Source of the DNA: an uncultured Bacilli bacterium
GTDB lineage: Bacteria; Bacillota_I; Bacilli_A; RF39; UBA660
Reading direction: 5' to 3'
Assembly: GCA_934167875.1 (NCBI GenBank)
Contig: CAKPMC010000008.1
Span: 1 to 64,000 of the forward strand
Length of the DNA stretch: 64,000 nt
Every line of letters begins with the position of its first letter. Position 1 is the stretch's first letter. The notes beneath the pieces are model-generated. The model was not told where the DNA came from and made no database searches. It saw only the letters and a program-made list of their open reading frames with translations. Positions 19,125 through 26,469 of the stretch are shown here, one piece after another. A program made the position numbers and the translations under genes.

Positions 19125-19141
19125 AACTTCCTCCTACTAAA

Positions 19142-19165
19142 AGAAGATGTTATTTAACATCTTCT
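19142..19165 (-). terminator. Hairpin between the Ig-like surface protein and tkt (weak terminator)
   Basis: A perfect 11-bp stem AGAAGATGTTA / TAACATCTTCT with a 2-base gap spans the stop of the surface-protein gene. Only TTTTAG follows on the minus strand, so it may leak into tkt. Confidence 0.5.
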
Positions 19166-20502
19166 GAATCATCATCAAATAAATTTTCTAATGATTTGTC
19201 TTCATCAGACAGTTCCTCTTTTTTAAACTCTTTAGTAGCAAATAAATCTTCATTAATTATGCTATCAATATTACCAAGTTTTTCATCTTCAACTACAGTA
19301 ATAGGAGTTTCTTCCTTCTTTGGTTTAGTATCACCTAATTCTTTTTTTAATCTTTTAGGCGAAGTTTTTACATAAAAATAAATACCAATACCGCCTATAG
19401 CAAACAATATAAAACAAGCAATACTAACAATGGCATATTTTAAGAAACTATCATCACTATTATTTTTAGTACTATTACTTTTATTATTATTTGGTGTTGT
19501 TACAGAATTATCATCAGTACCAGAACTAATAATAGATGATGGATTTTCATCTATTGTAACCTTTTCATCTCTAGTAACTATTATTTCATAAGTTCTATTG
19601 TTACCATCTTCATCTGTTACAGTAACTTTTATTGTATTAGCACCTAATTTTAGATTAGTATTACCTGTTATTGTAACCTTTGCTTTGTTCCCTTCAGGTG
19701 GAGCTTCAATAGTTAAAGTATCTATTTCATATGGAATAGTAGCTGTATATTTCAAAGTATCAGCACTGAAACTTTCATTTAAAGCATAGCCATTAATTTT
19801 CAAAGATTTTAATGCAACGCTTGGTGCTCCTTTAATAATTTCAAATTCATAAGTTTTAGAAGTAGTACCATCTTCAGCAGTAACGACAATTTTAACTATA
19901 TCGCCATTACTTATCTTATTATTATTAGTAGTTAAAGATTTAGCACGTGAATCAGTAGTTTCAATATTCATAAATACTAAAGAATTAGTTGTAGCACTAA
20001 CTGTTACTTTATATTTAAAAACATCTGTTTTAAAAGGTTGATCTAAATCACCATTTTTAACACTTAAATTTTTTAATGTAGCATCCTTACCAATATTTCT
20101 AAGTACTGTAATTGTACAAGTATCACTTACAGTAGTGCCTTTTACAGTTGCAGTAATAACTGTATCTCCAGCAACACCTTCTTTAGCTGTTACTACACCC
20201 TCTTGATTAACAGTAGCTATTTCTTCATTACTACTTTTCCATTCTATAGTAGAATCAGTAGAACTTAGAGTAGCAGTTAAAGTAATGGTTTTTCCTGCAT
20301 CAAGTTTAGCTTCTTTTTTATCTAATTTTAATGTTATTTCTTCACTTGGAGTTGGGCTTGGACTAGGCGTTGGCTCTGGTGTTGGTGATGCTGAAGGAGT
20401 TGACTCTGGAGTTGTATTTTCAGGTTCAGCACTAACAAAACATGGTGTAAAAAATAAAATCGTTGCAACTATAATTGAAAATAATTTATATTGTTTCTTC
20501 AT
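19150..20502 (-). CDS. Cell-surface protein with Ig-like (BIG2) and two cadherin-like beta-sandwich domains
   Basis: A 450-residue secreted and membrane-anchored protein. A signal peptide (LFSIIVATILFFTPCFVSA) is followed by a Pro/Ser/Thr spacer (SASPTPEPTPSPSPTP), a BIG2-type Ig domain (about residues 55-134, ITLKLDKKEAKLDAGKTITL...IEWKSSNEEIATV), then two cadherin-like beta-sandwich repeats starting LKNLSVKNG and LKSLKINGYAL, each ending in YEFEI or YEIIVTRDE. A Ser/Asn linker leads to a membrane helix (YAIVSIACFILFAIGGIGIY) and an acidic cytoplasmic tail of about 80 residues. This suggests an adhesion or wall-facing role, inferred from domains only. AAAGGAAGTATAGAA precedes the ATG. Confidence 0.85.
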   Translation of the reverse strand: MKKQYKLFSIIVATILFFTPCFVSAEPENTTPESTPSASPTPEPTPSPSPTPSEEITLKLDKKEAKLDAGKTITLTATLSSTDSTIEWKSSNEEIATVNQEGVVTAKEGVAGDTVITATVKGTTVSDTCTITVLRNIGKDATLKNLSVKNGDLDQPFKTDVFKYKVTVSATTNSLVFMNIETTDSRAKSLTTNNNKISNGDIVKIVVTAEDGTTSKTYEFEIIKGAPSVALKSLKINGYALNESFSADTLKYTATIPYEIDTLTIEAPPEGNKAKVTITGNTNLKLGANTIKVTVTDEDGNNRTYEIIVTRDEKVTIDENPSSIISSGTDDNSVTTPNNNKSNSTKNNSDDSFLKYAIVSIACFILFAIGGIGIYFYVKTSPKRLKKELGDTKPKKEETPITVVEDEKLGNIDSIINEDLFATKEFKKEELSDEDKSLENLFDDDSEDVK

Positions 20503-20596
20503 TTCTATACTTCCTTTTCATTCTATTGTAAGTCAATTATAGCATAATTATTCTAAAAAGAAAAACTATTTTTCTACATAGGTTTAAATTATATAA

Positions 20597-20623
20597 AAAA
20601 GATTAGCGCATCACTAATCTTTT
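20597..20623 (-). terminator. Intrinsic terminator after the 20629-21144 gene
   Basis: AAAAGATTAG / CTAATCTTTT with a 7-base loop, followed on the minus strand by TTTTTTATA. Confidence 0.8.
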
Positions 20624-20628
20624 AACTT

Positions 20629-21144
20629 TTATTTACTCTTTTGCATCATATTGTTAAACGTCTCATATGCTTTAGCTGTAATACTTACACCATCCATATT
20701 TTCTTTCTTTAAAAGCACATCATAGCTAACACCATATATTTCTTTCATAAAGTAAGCTTCGAAACTTTCAAATTGATTTTTAAGAATACTATATTCGTCA
20801 GACTCATTATAATCAATAAACTTTATTTCATTTAATAAGTAATATTGCCCATTAATATTTAAGAATACAGGTACATCAAATTGAAGTGCAAATCTATACA
20901 AGTCCTTAGTAATTTCTCTTCTATTATTATATTTTTCAATAGCGCTAGCTTCTGTTTTATCATTAGATCTGTAATCATTGATACGGAACAAATCATCACA
21001 AAGTTCGCATGAATTTGTAGTAGTATAGTAATAACTATTGCTGAATGCTACTGAAAAATTACCACTCTCTTCAGTATCTTTAAAGTAAGTGCTCATTATC
21101 ATCTTTTTAGGTACATTTTTAATTTCTTTTTCTGTTAATATCAT
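20629..21144 (-). CDS. Hypothetical protein paired with a putative zinc peptidase
   Basis: A 171-residue soluble protein I do not recognise. It contains a CELCDD stretch near residue 46 and is Tyr/Asn-rich, without signal peptide or membrane segment. ATG 21144 is chosen over a GTG at 21156, since GGTGA lies about 6 bases before it. It starts 25 bases after the HELQH protein at 21170-21991, shares its direction and ends at a terminator, so the two form an operon. Codon use and composition look similar to the rest of the window. No function can be assigned. Confidence 0.65.
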   Translation of the reverse strand: MILTEKEIKNVPKKMIMSTYFKDTEESGNFSVAFSNSYYYTTTNSCELCDDLFRINDYRSNDKTEASAIEKYNNRREITKDLYRFALQFDVPVFLNINGQYYLLNEIKFIDYNESDEYSILKNQFESFEAYFMKEIYGVSYDVLLKKENMDGVSITAKAYETFNNMMQKSK

Positions 21145-21169
21145 ATTATTCACCAATCTTTCTTATATT

Positions 21170-21991
21170 TTATAAATTTAATATATATTTTTTTATATCA
21201 TCTGGTAAAACTTCTGAGGTAACTGAATGATTTATTTTTAAATATGTATCAATATCAATAGGTAAACCCAAAATCATTTTTTCATAACTATCAAATACAT
21301 CAATCAATGAGAGCAAATTATTAAATATTTTATTATTAGTTAAGATTTGTTCAAGTGGTGAGATCACTACATCAGTCTTTTTATTTAATTTATATCCCTC
21401 TAACAGCAATTTTAAAATATTTAAACAATACTCATCATGGTTATTTATTTTCTCACTGAGTTCCGGTAATAAATACATTAATATGTTTTCAGTATTAATA
21501 TATGAATAAAAGTTAGCTTCATGTTCTGATACAAATAAATCATGCCTCATAAAATAATACATCTTATTAGAAAAAAGTCTTTTATCTGTTAATCCTATAA
21601 TTTTCGCTTTAGAAATTTCTTTTTGTTCTGTCAAAGAAAAATTATAGTTGTATGGTAATCTACTATAATACCAATTGTATTTATCAATTAATTTAGCTTG
21701 AGTTGCATGTTGTAATTCATGAAAAAAGATACTAAACATTTTATAATAATATAATGGTGCAGTAGACTGTTCAGTACTGATATCAATCACTATATTTCTC
21801 CCATCATAATATCCATCAAATGCAAAGATAAGTGATTTCTTAATAAGAATATCATCAACATAGTCAGTTAGATTTAAATATCTAATTATTTCCCTAGCTA
21901 TTTCCAAAAAGATATTTTCTAAAGATGTATTATAAGCAAGACCAGAAAAACAGTTTTTATTTTTTTCTAAATATTCCTGTATAGTATTCAT
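21170..21991 (-). CDS. Putative zinc metallopeptidase-like protein (HELQH motif)
   Basis: A 273-residue protein with no overall family I can name. It carries FSIFFHELQHATQAKL at about residues 87-102, matching the HExxH zinc-protease signature, and a downstream acidic site VSEHEANFYSY (about 153-163) that could give the third ligand as in gluzincins. No signal peptide is seen, so it would act in the cytoplasm unless exported otherwise. It is the first gene of a pair with 20629-21144. The motif in a conserved-looking hydrophobic helix supports a real zinc site, but catalytic activity is inferred. Confidence 0.6.
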   Translation of the reverse strand: MNTIQEYLEKNKNCFSGLAYNTSLENIFLEIAREIIRYLNLTDYVDDILIKKSLIFAFDGYYDGRNIVIDISTEQSTAPLYYYKMFSIFFHELQHATQAKLIDKYNWYYSRLPYNYNFSLTEQKEISKAKIIGLTDKRLFSNKMYYFMRHDLFVSEHEANFYSYINTENILMYLLPELSEKINNHDEYCLNILKLLLEGYKLNKKTDVVISPLEQILTNNKIFNNLLSLIDVFDSYEKMILGLPIDIDTYLKINHSVTSEVLPDDIKKYILNL

Positions 21992-22035
21992 TCTCTATTA
22001 CCCTATCAATAACTTGACCTATTTTACTCAAAAAG

Positions 22036-22064
22036 ATGCAGTAATAGCCCTTTTTGTACTGCAT
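22036..22064 (-). promoter_or_regulatory. Inverted repeat upstream of the HELQH gene
   Basis: ATGCAGTA (22036-22043) and TACTGCAT (22057-22064) form a perfect 8-bp inverted repeat with a 13-base loop, about 45 bases upstream of the 21991 start. On the minus strand CTTTTTGAG follows, so it may be an operator or a weak terminator for the remnants upstream. The flanking gap (21992-22149) holds nothing else I can identify. Confidence 0.35.
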
Positions 22065-22111
22065 ATGATAACACTTTTAATAAAATAAGTCAATTATTAG
22101 AACAAAAGAAA

Positions 22112-22131
22112 AAGTATCTCCATCGATACTT
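22112..22131 (-). terminator. Possible terminator after the 22150-22560 remnant
   Basis: AAGTATC / GATACTT with a 6-base loop; the minus strand continues TTTTCTTTTG. Confidence 0.45.
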
Positions 22132-22149
22132 CATCTGTCTAAAATAATT

Positions 22150-22560
22150 TTATTCATACTTATTATTTCTAGTATATTCTATTGCCTTTTGTTTCATAGT
22201 TTTTTTTACTCTGGGATCATTTTTATTTTCATCAAGAAATTCGCCAGTACAATATATAGGATATCCAGGAACTTTAATAACTTCAACTTCATCAAATAAT
22301 TTCCAATTTTCAATACCATGTTCTAAATCATTGTTTATAAAAAACATCAAAGAATTAAAACAGTCTAAAATACGCTTATTATAACTATGAGATAATTGTT
22401 CAAAAGTTTCTTCTGTTCCTAATATATAAATAGTATCTGTATCATCAGAGGTAAATGTTACTGATTTTTCTTGCTTCTTTTTATCCAGAAATTTACCTAT
22501 ATTTACTATTTCTTTGCCTTCCTCATTTTTATCAATAGTGATATCTGCATAATATAGATT
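22150..22560 (-). pseudogene. Start-less open frame, probable remnant of a small gene
   Basis: A frame open for 136 codons runs from a TGA at 22561-22563 to the stop at 22150. Its first ~70 codons have clearly coding character (for example ADITIDKNEEGKEIVNIGKF and YILGTEETFEQLSHSYNK) but contain no ATG, GTG or TTG start with a ribosome site before codon 71; the first in-frame ATG pair is MMFFINND. The protein would be cytoplasmic with a basic C-terminus (KKTMKQKAIEYTRNNKYE). I read it as the 3' part of a gene that lost its 5' end. A 66-residue product from the internal ATG is possible but has no clear ribosome site. Family unknown. Confidence 0.55.
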
Positions 22561-22635
22561 TCAATAACATTTTTATGTAATTTAATTAAATAATATATTT
22601 GTTTTAATCATTATCATAAGTACTTACATTTAATA

Positions 22636-22989
22636 CTATAACTTTTTATTATTTTCATCCAAGCTTTCTAAATATTCAAGTTGTTCAGATGATAATGAGC
22701 TAAATTGCATTTGTGTACCGCTTGGTAAGGTTAAAACAGGATCATCAATTAACTTCATTATTTCATCATATTTACCTTGAATTAGTCCATTAATGTATCT
22801 TTCATCAACTGATTTTCTAATTAATAACTGGCTTTGTAAACTATGAATTTTATTTTGTAATTCTACTATCAAATTATCTTTTTCTTTTCTTGACATTTTA
22901 CTAGTATCTATATAATTAATAGGTTTGGTAGTTTCCGTTAATATTGTTCTAATTTTAAATAAACTTTTTTTATATTCATTATCATCCAT
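22636..22989 (-). CDS. Hypothetical coiled-coil protein
   Basis: A 117-residue, charged, helical protein. Residues about 28-60 (KMSRKEKDNLIVELQNKIHS onwards) look like a short coiled coil. GGAGGGATATA precedes the ATG. No domain is recognised. It lies within the 22.0-23.6 kb patch of short and broken genes beside the tRNA pair, but this one looks intact. Between it and the remnant at 22150-22560 there are 75 AT-rich bases with nothing identifiable. Confidence 0.55.
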   Translation of the reverse strand: MDDNEYKKSLFKIRTILTETTKPINYIDTSKMSRKEKDNLIVELQNKIHSLQSQLLIRKSVDERYINGLIQGKYDEIMKLIDDPVLTLPSGTQMQFSSLSSEQLEYLESLDENNKKL

Positions 22990-23059
22990 TATATCCCTCC
23001 ATTTTTATTCTATTATTAAATAATAATTATATACAGCAAATTTTTAACTTAATATTTTA

Positions 23060-23287
23060 TTATTGATCGTATGTACAATCAACAAAGATTTTTATTTTTC
23101 TTCCTTTCAACATATAACCTCTTGAGTTTCTCATAATATCAAAAATTAATGGTACTAACTTCCTTAAAGATATATAAACAAAATGTTTTGATACTAAAAT
23201 GATGGTAATTATCATATAACGATACATATTATATTCAAGATTTAATTTATAATACAATGGAAAACTATTTTTACATATTTCTATCAA
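23060..23287 (-). CDS. Doubtful short ORF (75 codons, TTG start)
   Basis: A 75-codon frame beginning with TTG and without a clear ribosome site. It encodes a hydrophobic middle (MYRYMIITIILVSKHFVYIS) and a basic, more protein-like end (LKGRKIKIFVDCTYDQ). It lies directly after the frameshifted small gene at 23304-23547. It may be the tail of a larger lost gene rather than a real start-to-stop product. Listed so that the stretch is not left blank. Confidence 0.25.
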   Translation of the reverse strand: MIEICKNSFPLYYKLNLEYNMYRYMIITIILVSKHFVYISLRKLVPLIFDIMRNSRGYMLKGRKIKIFVDCTYDQ

Positions 23288-23303
23288 AAATTCCCATTTC
23301 TAC

Positions 23304-23547
23304 TTAATACCTAATGTATATAGGTGAATTTCTTTTTGCATAATCATTAATTACATAATCTTTATCAAAAACTGATGTTCCTTTATACAATTCCTGCTCA
23401 ATGTAATTTAAACAATCAATGGGATTATCAGTTACATGATAAAGTCCCCTTGTATTACATGAATCAAGAATATTAATAAGATTATCCCATTCATAATTTA
23501 AACTAACTATAACAATTGGATGATCATGATCTAAATTTTTTTACCAT
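23304..23547 (-). pseudogene. Small gene split by a one-base frameshift at an A7 run
   Basis: AAAGGAATGATTT precedes ATG 23545-23547, a good ribosome site. The frame reads MVKKFRS and stops at TGA. If one A of the A7 run (23536-23542) is ignored, the gene reads on as MVKNLDHDHPIVIVSLNYEW and continues to TAA at 23304-23306, about 80 residues ending PIYIRY. The long downstream frame, its sensible composition (SLNYEWDNLINILDSCNTRG) and the ribosome site show a genuine gene with a one-base insertion. A sequencing error in the homopolymer or slippage during expression are alternatives. Family unknown. Confidence 0.6.
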
Positions 23548-23579
23548 TAAATCATTCCTTTCTTTTCACACAACAAAAA

Positions 23580-23603
23580 ATCAATTCCATCTCTAGAATT
23601 GAT
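23580..23603 (-). terminator. Intrinsic terminator of the tRNA transcript
   Basis: An ATCAATTC / GAATTGAT stem with an 8-base loop, followed by TTTTTTG on the minus strand, lies about 40 bases downstream of the tRNA-Leu 3' end. Confidence 0.8.
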
Positions 23604-23645
23604 ATTTATTAGTAAATCGAACCAAAGTTCAACCAGATTCTTTAA

Positions 23646-23730
23646 TGGTGCGGGTAACAGGAGTTGAACCTGCAAGCCTCTCGGCGCCAGATTCTAAGTC
23701 TGGTGCGTCTGCCAATTCCGCCATACCCGC
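23646..23730 (-). tRNA. tRNA-Leu (anticodon TAG)
   Basis: The minus strand reads GCGGGTATGGCGGAATTGGC at the 5' end and closes with ACCCGC-A-CCA, a 7-bp acceptor stem (GCGGGTA/TACCCGC) with encoded CCA (23646-23648). The anticodon arm CCAGACTTAGAATCTGG gives TAG (23694-23696). The long variable arm (CGCCGAGAGGCT region) and GGCAGAC-type D-loop are those of tRNA-Leu. It is 10 bases downstream of the CAT tRNA and shares its promoter and terminator. Confidence 0.95.
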
Positions 23731-23740
23731 ATAAAAAATG

Positions 23741-23817
23741 TGGTGGACCCTGATGGACTCGAACCATCGACCGCCCGGTTATGAGCCGGATGCTCTAACC
23801 AACTGAGCTAAGGGTCC
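23741..23817 (-). tRNA. tRNA with CAT anticodon, probably tRNA-Ile2 (lysidine type)
   Basis: The minus strand reads GGACCCTTAGCTCAGTTGGT, anticodon arm CCGGCTCATAACCGG (CAT, 23781-23783), T-arm GATGGTTCGAGTCCATC, and ends GGGTCC-A-CCA. The acceptor stem pairs C4-G69 and C5-G68, features used by TilS to pick the Ile2 tRNA in E. coli. The body resembles the Mycoplasma/Bacillus Ile2 tRNA more than elongator or initiator Met, but Met remains possible. Confidence 0.85.
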
Positions 23818-23833
23818 ATCTCAAGACTTTTTC

Positions 23834-23862
23834 ATCATATCACAATTTATAAAACCGTGCAA
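23834..23862 (-). promoter_or_regulatory. Promoter of the tRNA pair
   Basis: On the minus strand TTGCAC (23857-23862), a 17-base spacer and TATGAT (23834-23839) stand 17 bases before the first tRNA. Confidence 0.75.
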
Positions 23863-23884
23863 TATGTTTTTGAAAATTTATTAA

Positions 23885-24304
23885 TTATTTTTGCAACATA
23901 TTTAATAAATTAACTTTAAATATATCTTTCTTGGGATTACTCTTTGAAATCATAACTCCCTTATAAGTCTCAAGTTCTGTACGATGTCCCTCGTTTAAAA
24001 TGTCTTCTGGAGTAATATTAGTTAATAGTATTGTACCATTATTTAAAAACACTGTATAATGTAATCTCATTTCACCATGAACTTTTTCAAACATTTCATC
24101 TGTTGGTATTTTTAATTCATAGCTAACTGCTTTTTTAGTTTTGTCTTTATTGACAATTTTTCCTTTAAATATACCATTTTTCATTTCTGGATAATATTCA
24201 AACACTAACTTTTTATAAGCTAACATATTATATTTTCTTATAGTTCTTTCTTTTACTTTGAATTCATTTTCATTTAAATATTCAAATAAATAACTTTGTT
24301 TCAT
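23885..24304 (-). CDS. Hypothetical protein upstream of the tRNA pair
   Basis: A 139-residue soluble protein starting MKQSYLFEYLNENEFKVKER, with no recognised domain. ATG 24304 is well supported: AAGGAGGAACATCAT directly precedes it, while the in-frame ATG eleven codons earlier has none. The product is rich in Lys, Glu and Tyr with beta-like segments (RLHYTVFLNNGTILLTNITP). It is bounded by the aspS terminator upstream and the tRNA promoter downstream, so it is probably a single-gene unit. Confidence 0.65.
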   Translation of the reverse strand: MKQSYLFEYLNENEFKVKERTIRKYNMLAYKKLVFEYYPEMKNGIFKGKIVNKDKTKKAVSYELKIPTDEMFEKVHGEMRLHYTVFLNNGTILLTNITPEDILNEGHRTELETYKGVMISKSNPKKDIFKVNLLNMLQK

Positions 24305-24426
24305 ATGATGTTCCTCCTTCCTAAAATGTATGAACAATTCTACCTTACCCTCAGTGTATGCACTATTTTACGCTTTTTATTACTAAAAGTCAAATAAAAT
24401 AAGGCTTTTTTCGTAAAAATGGTGCA

Positions 24427-24460
24427 AAAAATCGAGAAAATTCTCTATTTCTCGATTTTT
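24427..24460 (-). terminator. Intrinsic terminator of the hisS-aspS operon
   Basis: A long stem AAAAATCGAGAAA / TTTCTCGATTTTT with an 8-base loop spans the aspS stop and ends in TTTTTGCACC on the minus strand. Confidence 0.8.
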
Positions 24461-26190
24461 AATGCTAATTCTTTTAATTGACTATCATCAACTACATTAG
24501 GACATTCGCTCATTAAACAAGAAGCACTTGCTGTTTTAGGAAATGCTATTACATCACGAATATTTTCAGTATTAGTAAGTAACATAGTAAGTCTATCAAG
24601 TCCTAAAGCAAGTCCTCCATGTGGTGGAGTACCATAATCAAATGCTTCTAAGAAGAAGCCAAACTTTTCTTTAGCTTGTTCGGGAGTAAATCCTAAAGCC
24701 TCAAACATTTTAGATTGTACTTCATGTTTATGAATACGAATACTTCCGCCACCTGCTTCATAACCGTTAATAACAATATCATAAGCTTTAGAATAACAGT
24801 GACCAGGATCCGTAATTAATTTATCAATATCACTATCTTTAGGTGCTGTAAATGGGTGGTGACAAGCAACATATCTACCCTCTTCTTCACTATATTCAAA
24901 TGATGGGAAATCAACTACCCATAATAATTTATAATCATTTTCATGAATAAGATTTAAATCACGACCAAGTTTGCATCTTAAAGCACCAAGTGCTGTTTTT
25001 GTGACGTTATAAGAATCAGCTACCATTAAAATTAAATCGTTTTCTTCTATATTTAATTTTTCTTTTAAACTAGCTAATTCGCTATCACTAACCACTTTGC
25101 GGATGCTTCCACTAAACTCATTTTCCTGATATTTAAGCCAAGCTAAACCACTTGCTTTATAAGTTTTTACATATTCAGTTAGTTTATCGATTTCTTTACG
25201 AGAATATTTATCTGCTTCATTTTTAACTACTAAACAGTTAATAACGCCATTACTTGCTAAAACATTCTTAAAAACAGTAAACTCTGTATCTTTGAAAACT
25301 TCACTAATATCTTCTATTTTCATATCAAATCTTAAATCAGGTTTATCTGATCCATAATAGCATATTGCATCATCATATTTCATTTTCATAAGAGGAAGTT
25401 TAATATCAATTCCCTTTACTTCTTTAAAGATACGACTAACAAGTTCTTCTGTAATACTCATAACATCTTCTTCTTCTACGAAACTCATTTCCATATCTAT
25501 TTGCGTAAATTCAGGTTGACGATCAGCTCTTAAATCTTCATCTCTAAAACATTTCGCAATTTGAAAATATCTTTCCATACCACCAATCATTAATAACTGT
25601 TTAAAAAGTTGAGGTGACTGAGGAAGTGCATAAAACTTACCCTTATTTACACGAGATGGTACTAAATAATCTCTAGCACCTTCTGGTGTTGATTTACATA
25701 AAACTGGAGTTTCTACTTCAATAAAACCATGACTTGCTAAAAAGTTTCTAACTGTTAGCATAATCTTACTACGAGTAATTAATTTATCTTTTAATTCATC
25801 ACGTCTTAAATCAAGATAACGATATTTTAATCTAGTATCTTCTAAAGCTGTTGTAGTATCTGTAATTTCAAATGGTAGATCATTAGCCATATTAATAAGT
25901 TCCAAGTTAGATACAATTACTTCTATCTCACCAGTTGGAATTTTCATATTTTTACTTTCTCTTTCAACTATAGTACCAACTATATGAATAACAGATTCAC
26001 TCTTTAAACTACTAGCTAAATCATAATCTTTATTTTCAGGTCTTACTACAAGTTGAATAATACCACTTCTATCTCTTAAATCTATAAATATTAAGCCACC
26101 TAAATTTCTTTTTTTAGCTACCCAACCATATAATTCTACTTCTTCGCCAATGTTTTTAATATTAAAATCTGTATTATTATTCTTTTTCAC
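24445..26190 (-). CDS. aspS: Aspartyl-tRNA synthetase
   Basis: A 581-residue class IIb synthetase that charges tRNA-Asp. The OB-fold N-terminal domain (EVELYGWVAKKRNLGGLIFI, DLRDRSGIIQLV) leads to class II motif 2 (CFRDEDLRADRQPEFTQIDM) and motif 3 (GGLALGLDRL). A bacterial GAD insertion separates motifs 2 and 3. The start is GTG 26190 with AAGAAGGTAATAGTA upstream, overlapping the end of the preceding membrane-protein gene by 14 bases. It is the last gene of the hisS-membrane protein-aspS operon governed by the T-box at 27862-28043. Confidence 0.97.
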   Translation of the reverse strand: MKKNNNTDFNIKNIGEEVELYGWVAKKRNLGGLIFIDLRDRSGIIQLVVRPENKDYDLASSLKSESVIHIVGTIVERESKNMKIPTGEIEVIVSNLELINMANDLPFEITDTTTALEDTRLKYRYLDLRRDELKDKLITRSKIMLTVRNFLASHGFIEVETPVLCKSTPEGARDYLVPSRVNKGKFYALPQSPQLFKQLLMIGGMERYFQIAKCFRDEDLRADRQPEFTQIDMEMSFVEEEDVMSITEELVSRIFKEVKGIDIKLPLMKMKYDDAICYYGSDKPDLRFDMKIEDISEVFKDTEFTVFKNVLASNGVINCLVVKNEADKYSRKEIDKLTEYVKTYKASGLAWLKYQENEFSGSIRKVVSDSELASLKEKLNIEENDLILMVADSYNVTKTALGALRCKLGRDLNLIHENDYKLLWVVDFPSFEYSEEEGRYVACHHPFTAPKDSDIDKLITDPGHCYSKAYDIVINGYEAGGGSIRIHKHEVQSKMFEALGFTPEQAKEKFGFFLEAFDYGTPPHGGLALGLDRLTMLLTNTENIRDVIAFPKTASASCLMSECPNVVDDSQLKELALKIEK

Positions 26191-26455
26191 TACTATTACC
26201 TTCTTTCTGTCTTAACCACCAAATTTTTACGTACTTTAAAGACCAAGTGGATAAGAAAAAACCTGCAACTGGAACAACCGCGCCAAAATATGGATTGGTT
26301 GTATCAGCAATTTTTAAATAAAGAAAAGCAAAGAAATAAGTTGCTATCATGATTATAATTTTTCTAAGCCACGATGTTTCCCACGCTTTATCTCCTTCAA
26401 CCTTTTTATTGCGTTTTTCAATTTCTTCAATTCTTTTTAATAATTCTTTTTCCAT
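26177..26455 (-). CDS. Small two-helix membrane protein between hisS and aspS
   Basis: A 92-residue protein. A charged N-terminal helix (KRIEEIEKRNKKVEGDKAW) precedes two membrane segments (IIIMIATYFFAFLYLKIA and AVVPVAGFFLSTWSLKYV). The KAWETSWLRK...IATYFFAF pattern recurs in an uncharacterised family of small bacterial membrane proteins that I recall but cannot name. It starts 14 bases after hisS and overlaps aspS by 14, so it is tightly bound to the synthetase operon. A role in translation is not supported by any motif. Confidence 0.75.
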   Translation of the reverse strand: MEKELLKRIEEIEKRNKKVEGDKAWETSWLRKIIIMIATYFFAFLYLKIADTTNPYFGAVVPVAGFFLSTWSLKYVKIWWLRQKEGNSSEKE

Positions 26456-26469
26456 AATCTATTTTTCCC

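Noticed and set aside
19598..20542. Plus-strand reading frames across the Ig-like surface protein
   Set aside because: They have no ribosome sites and lie antisense to a well-supported gene with clear domain structure.
23536..23542. Programmed -1 ribosomal frameshift at the A7 run
   Set aside because: The -1 frame reads TAG at once; restoring the gene needs the other direction (loss of one base), so a classical -1 slip site does not fit.
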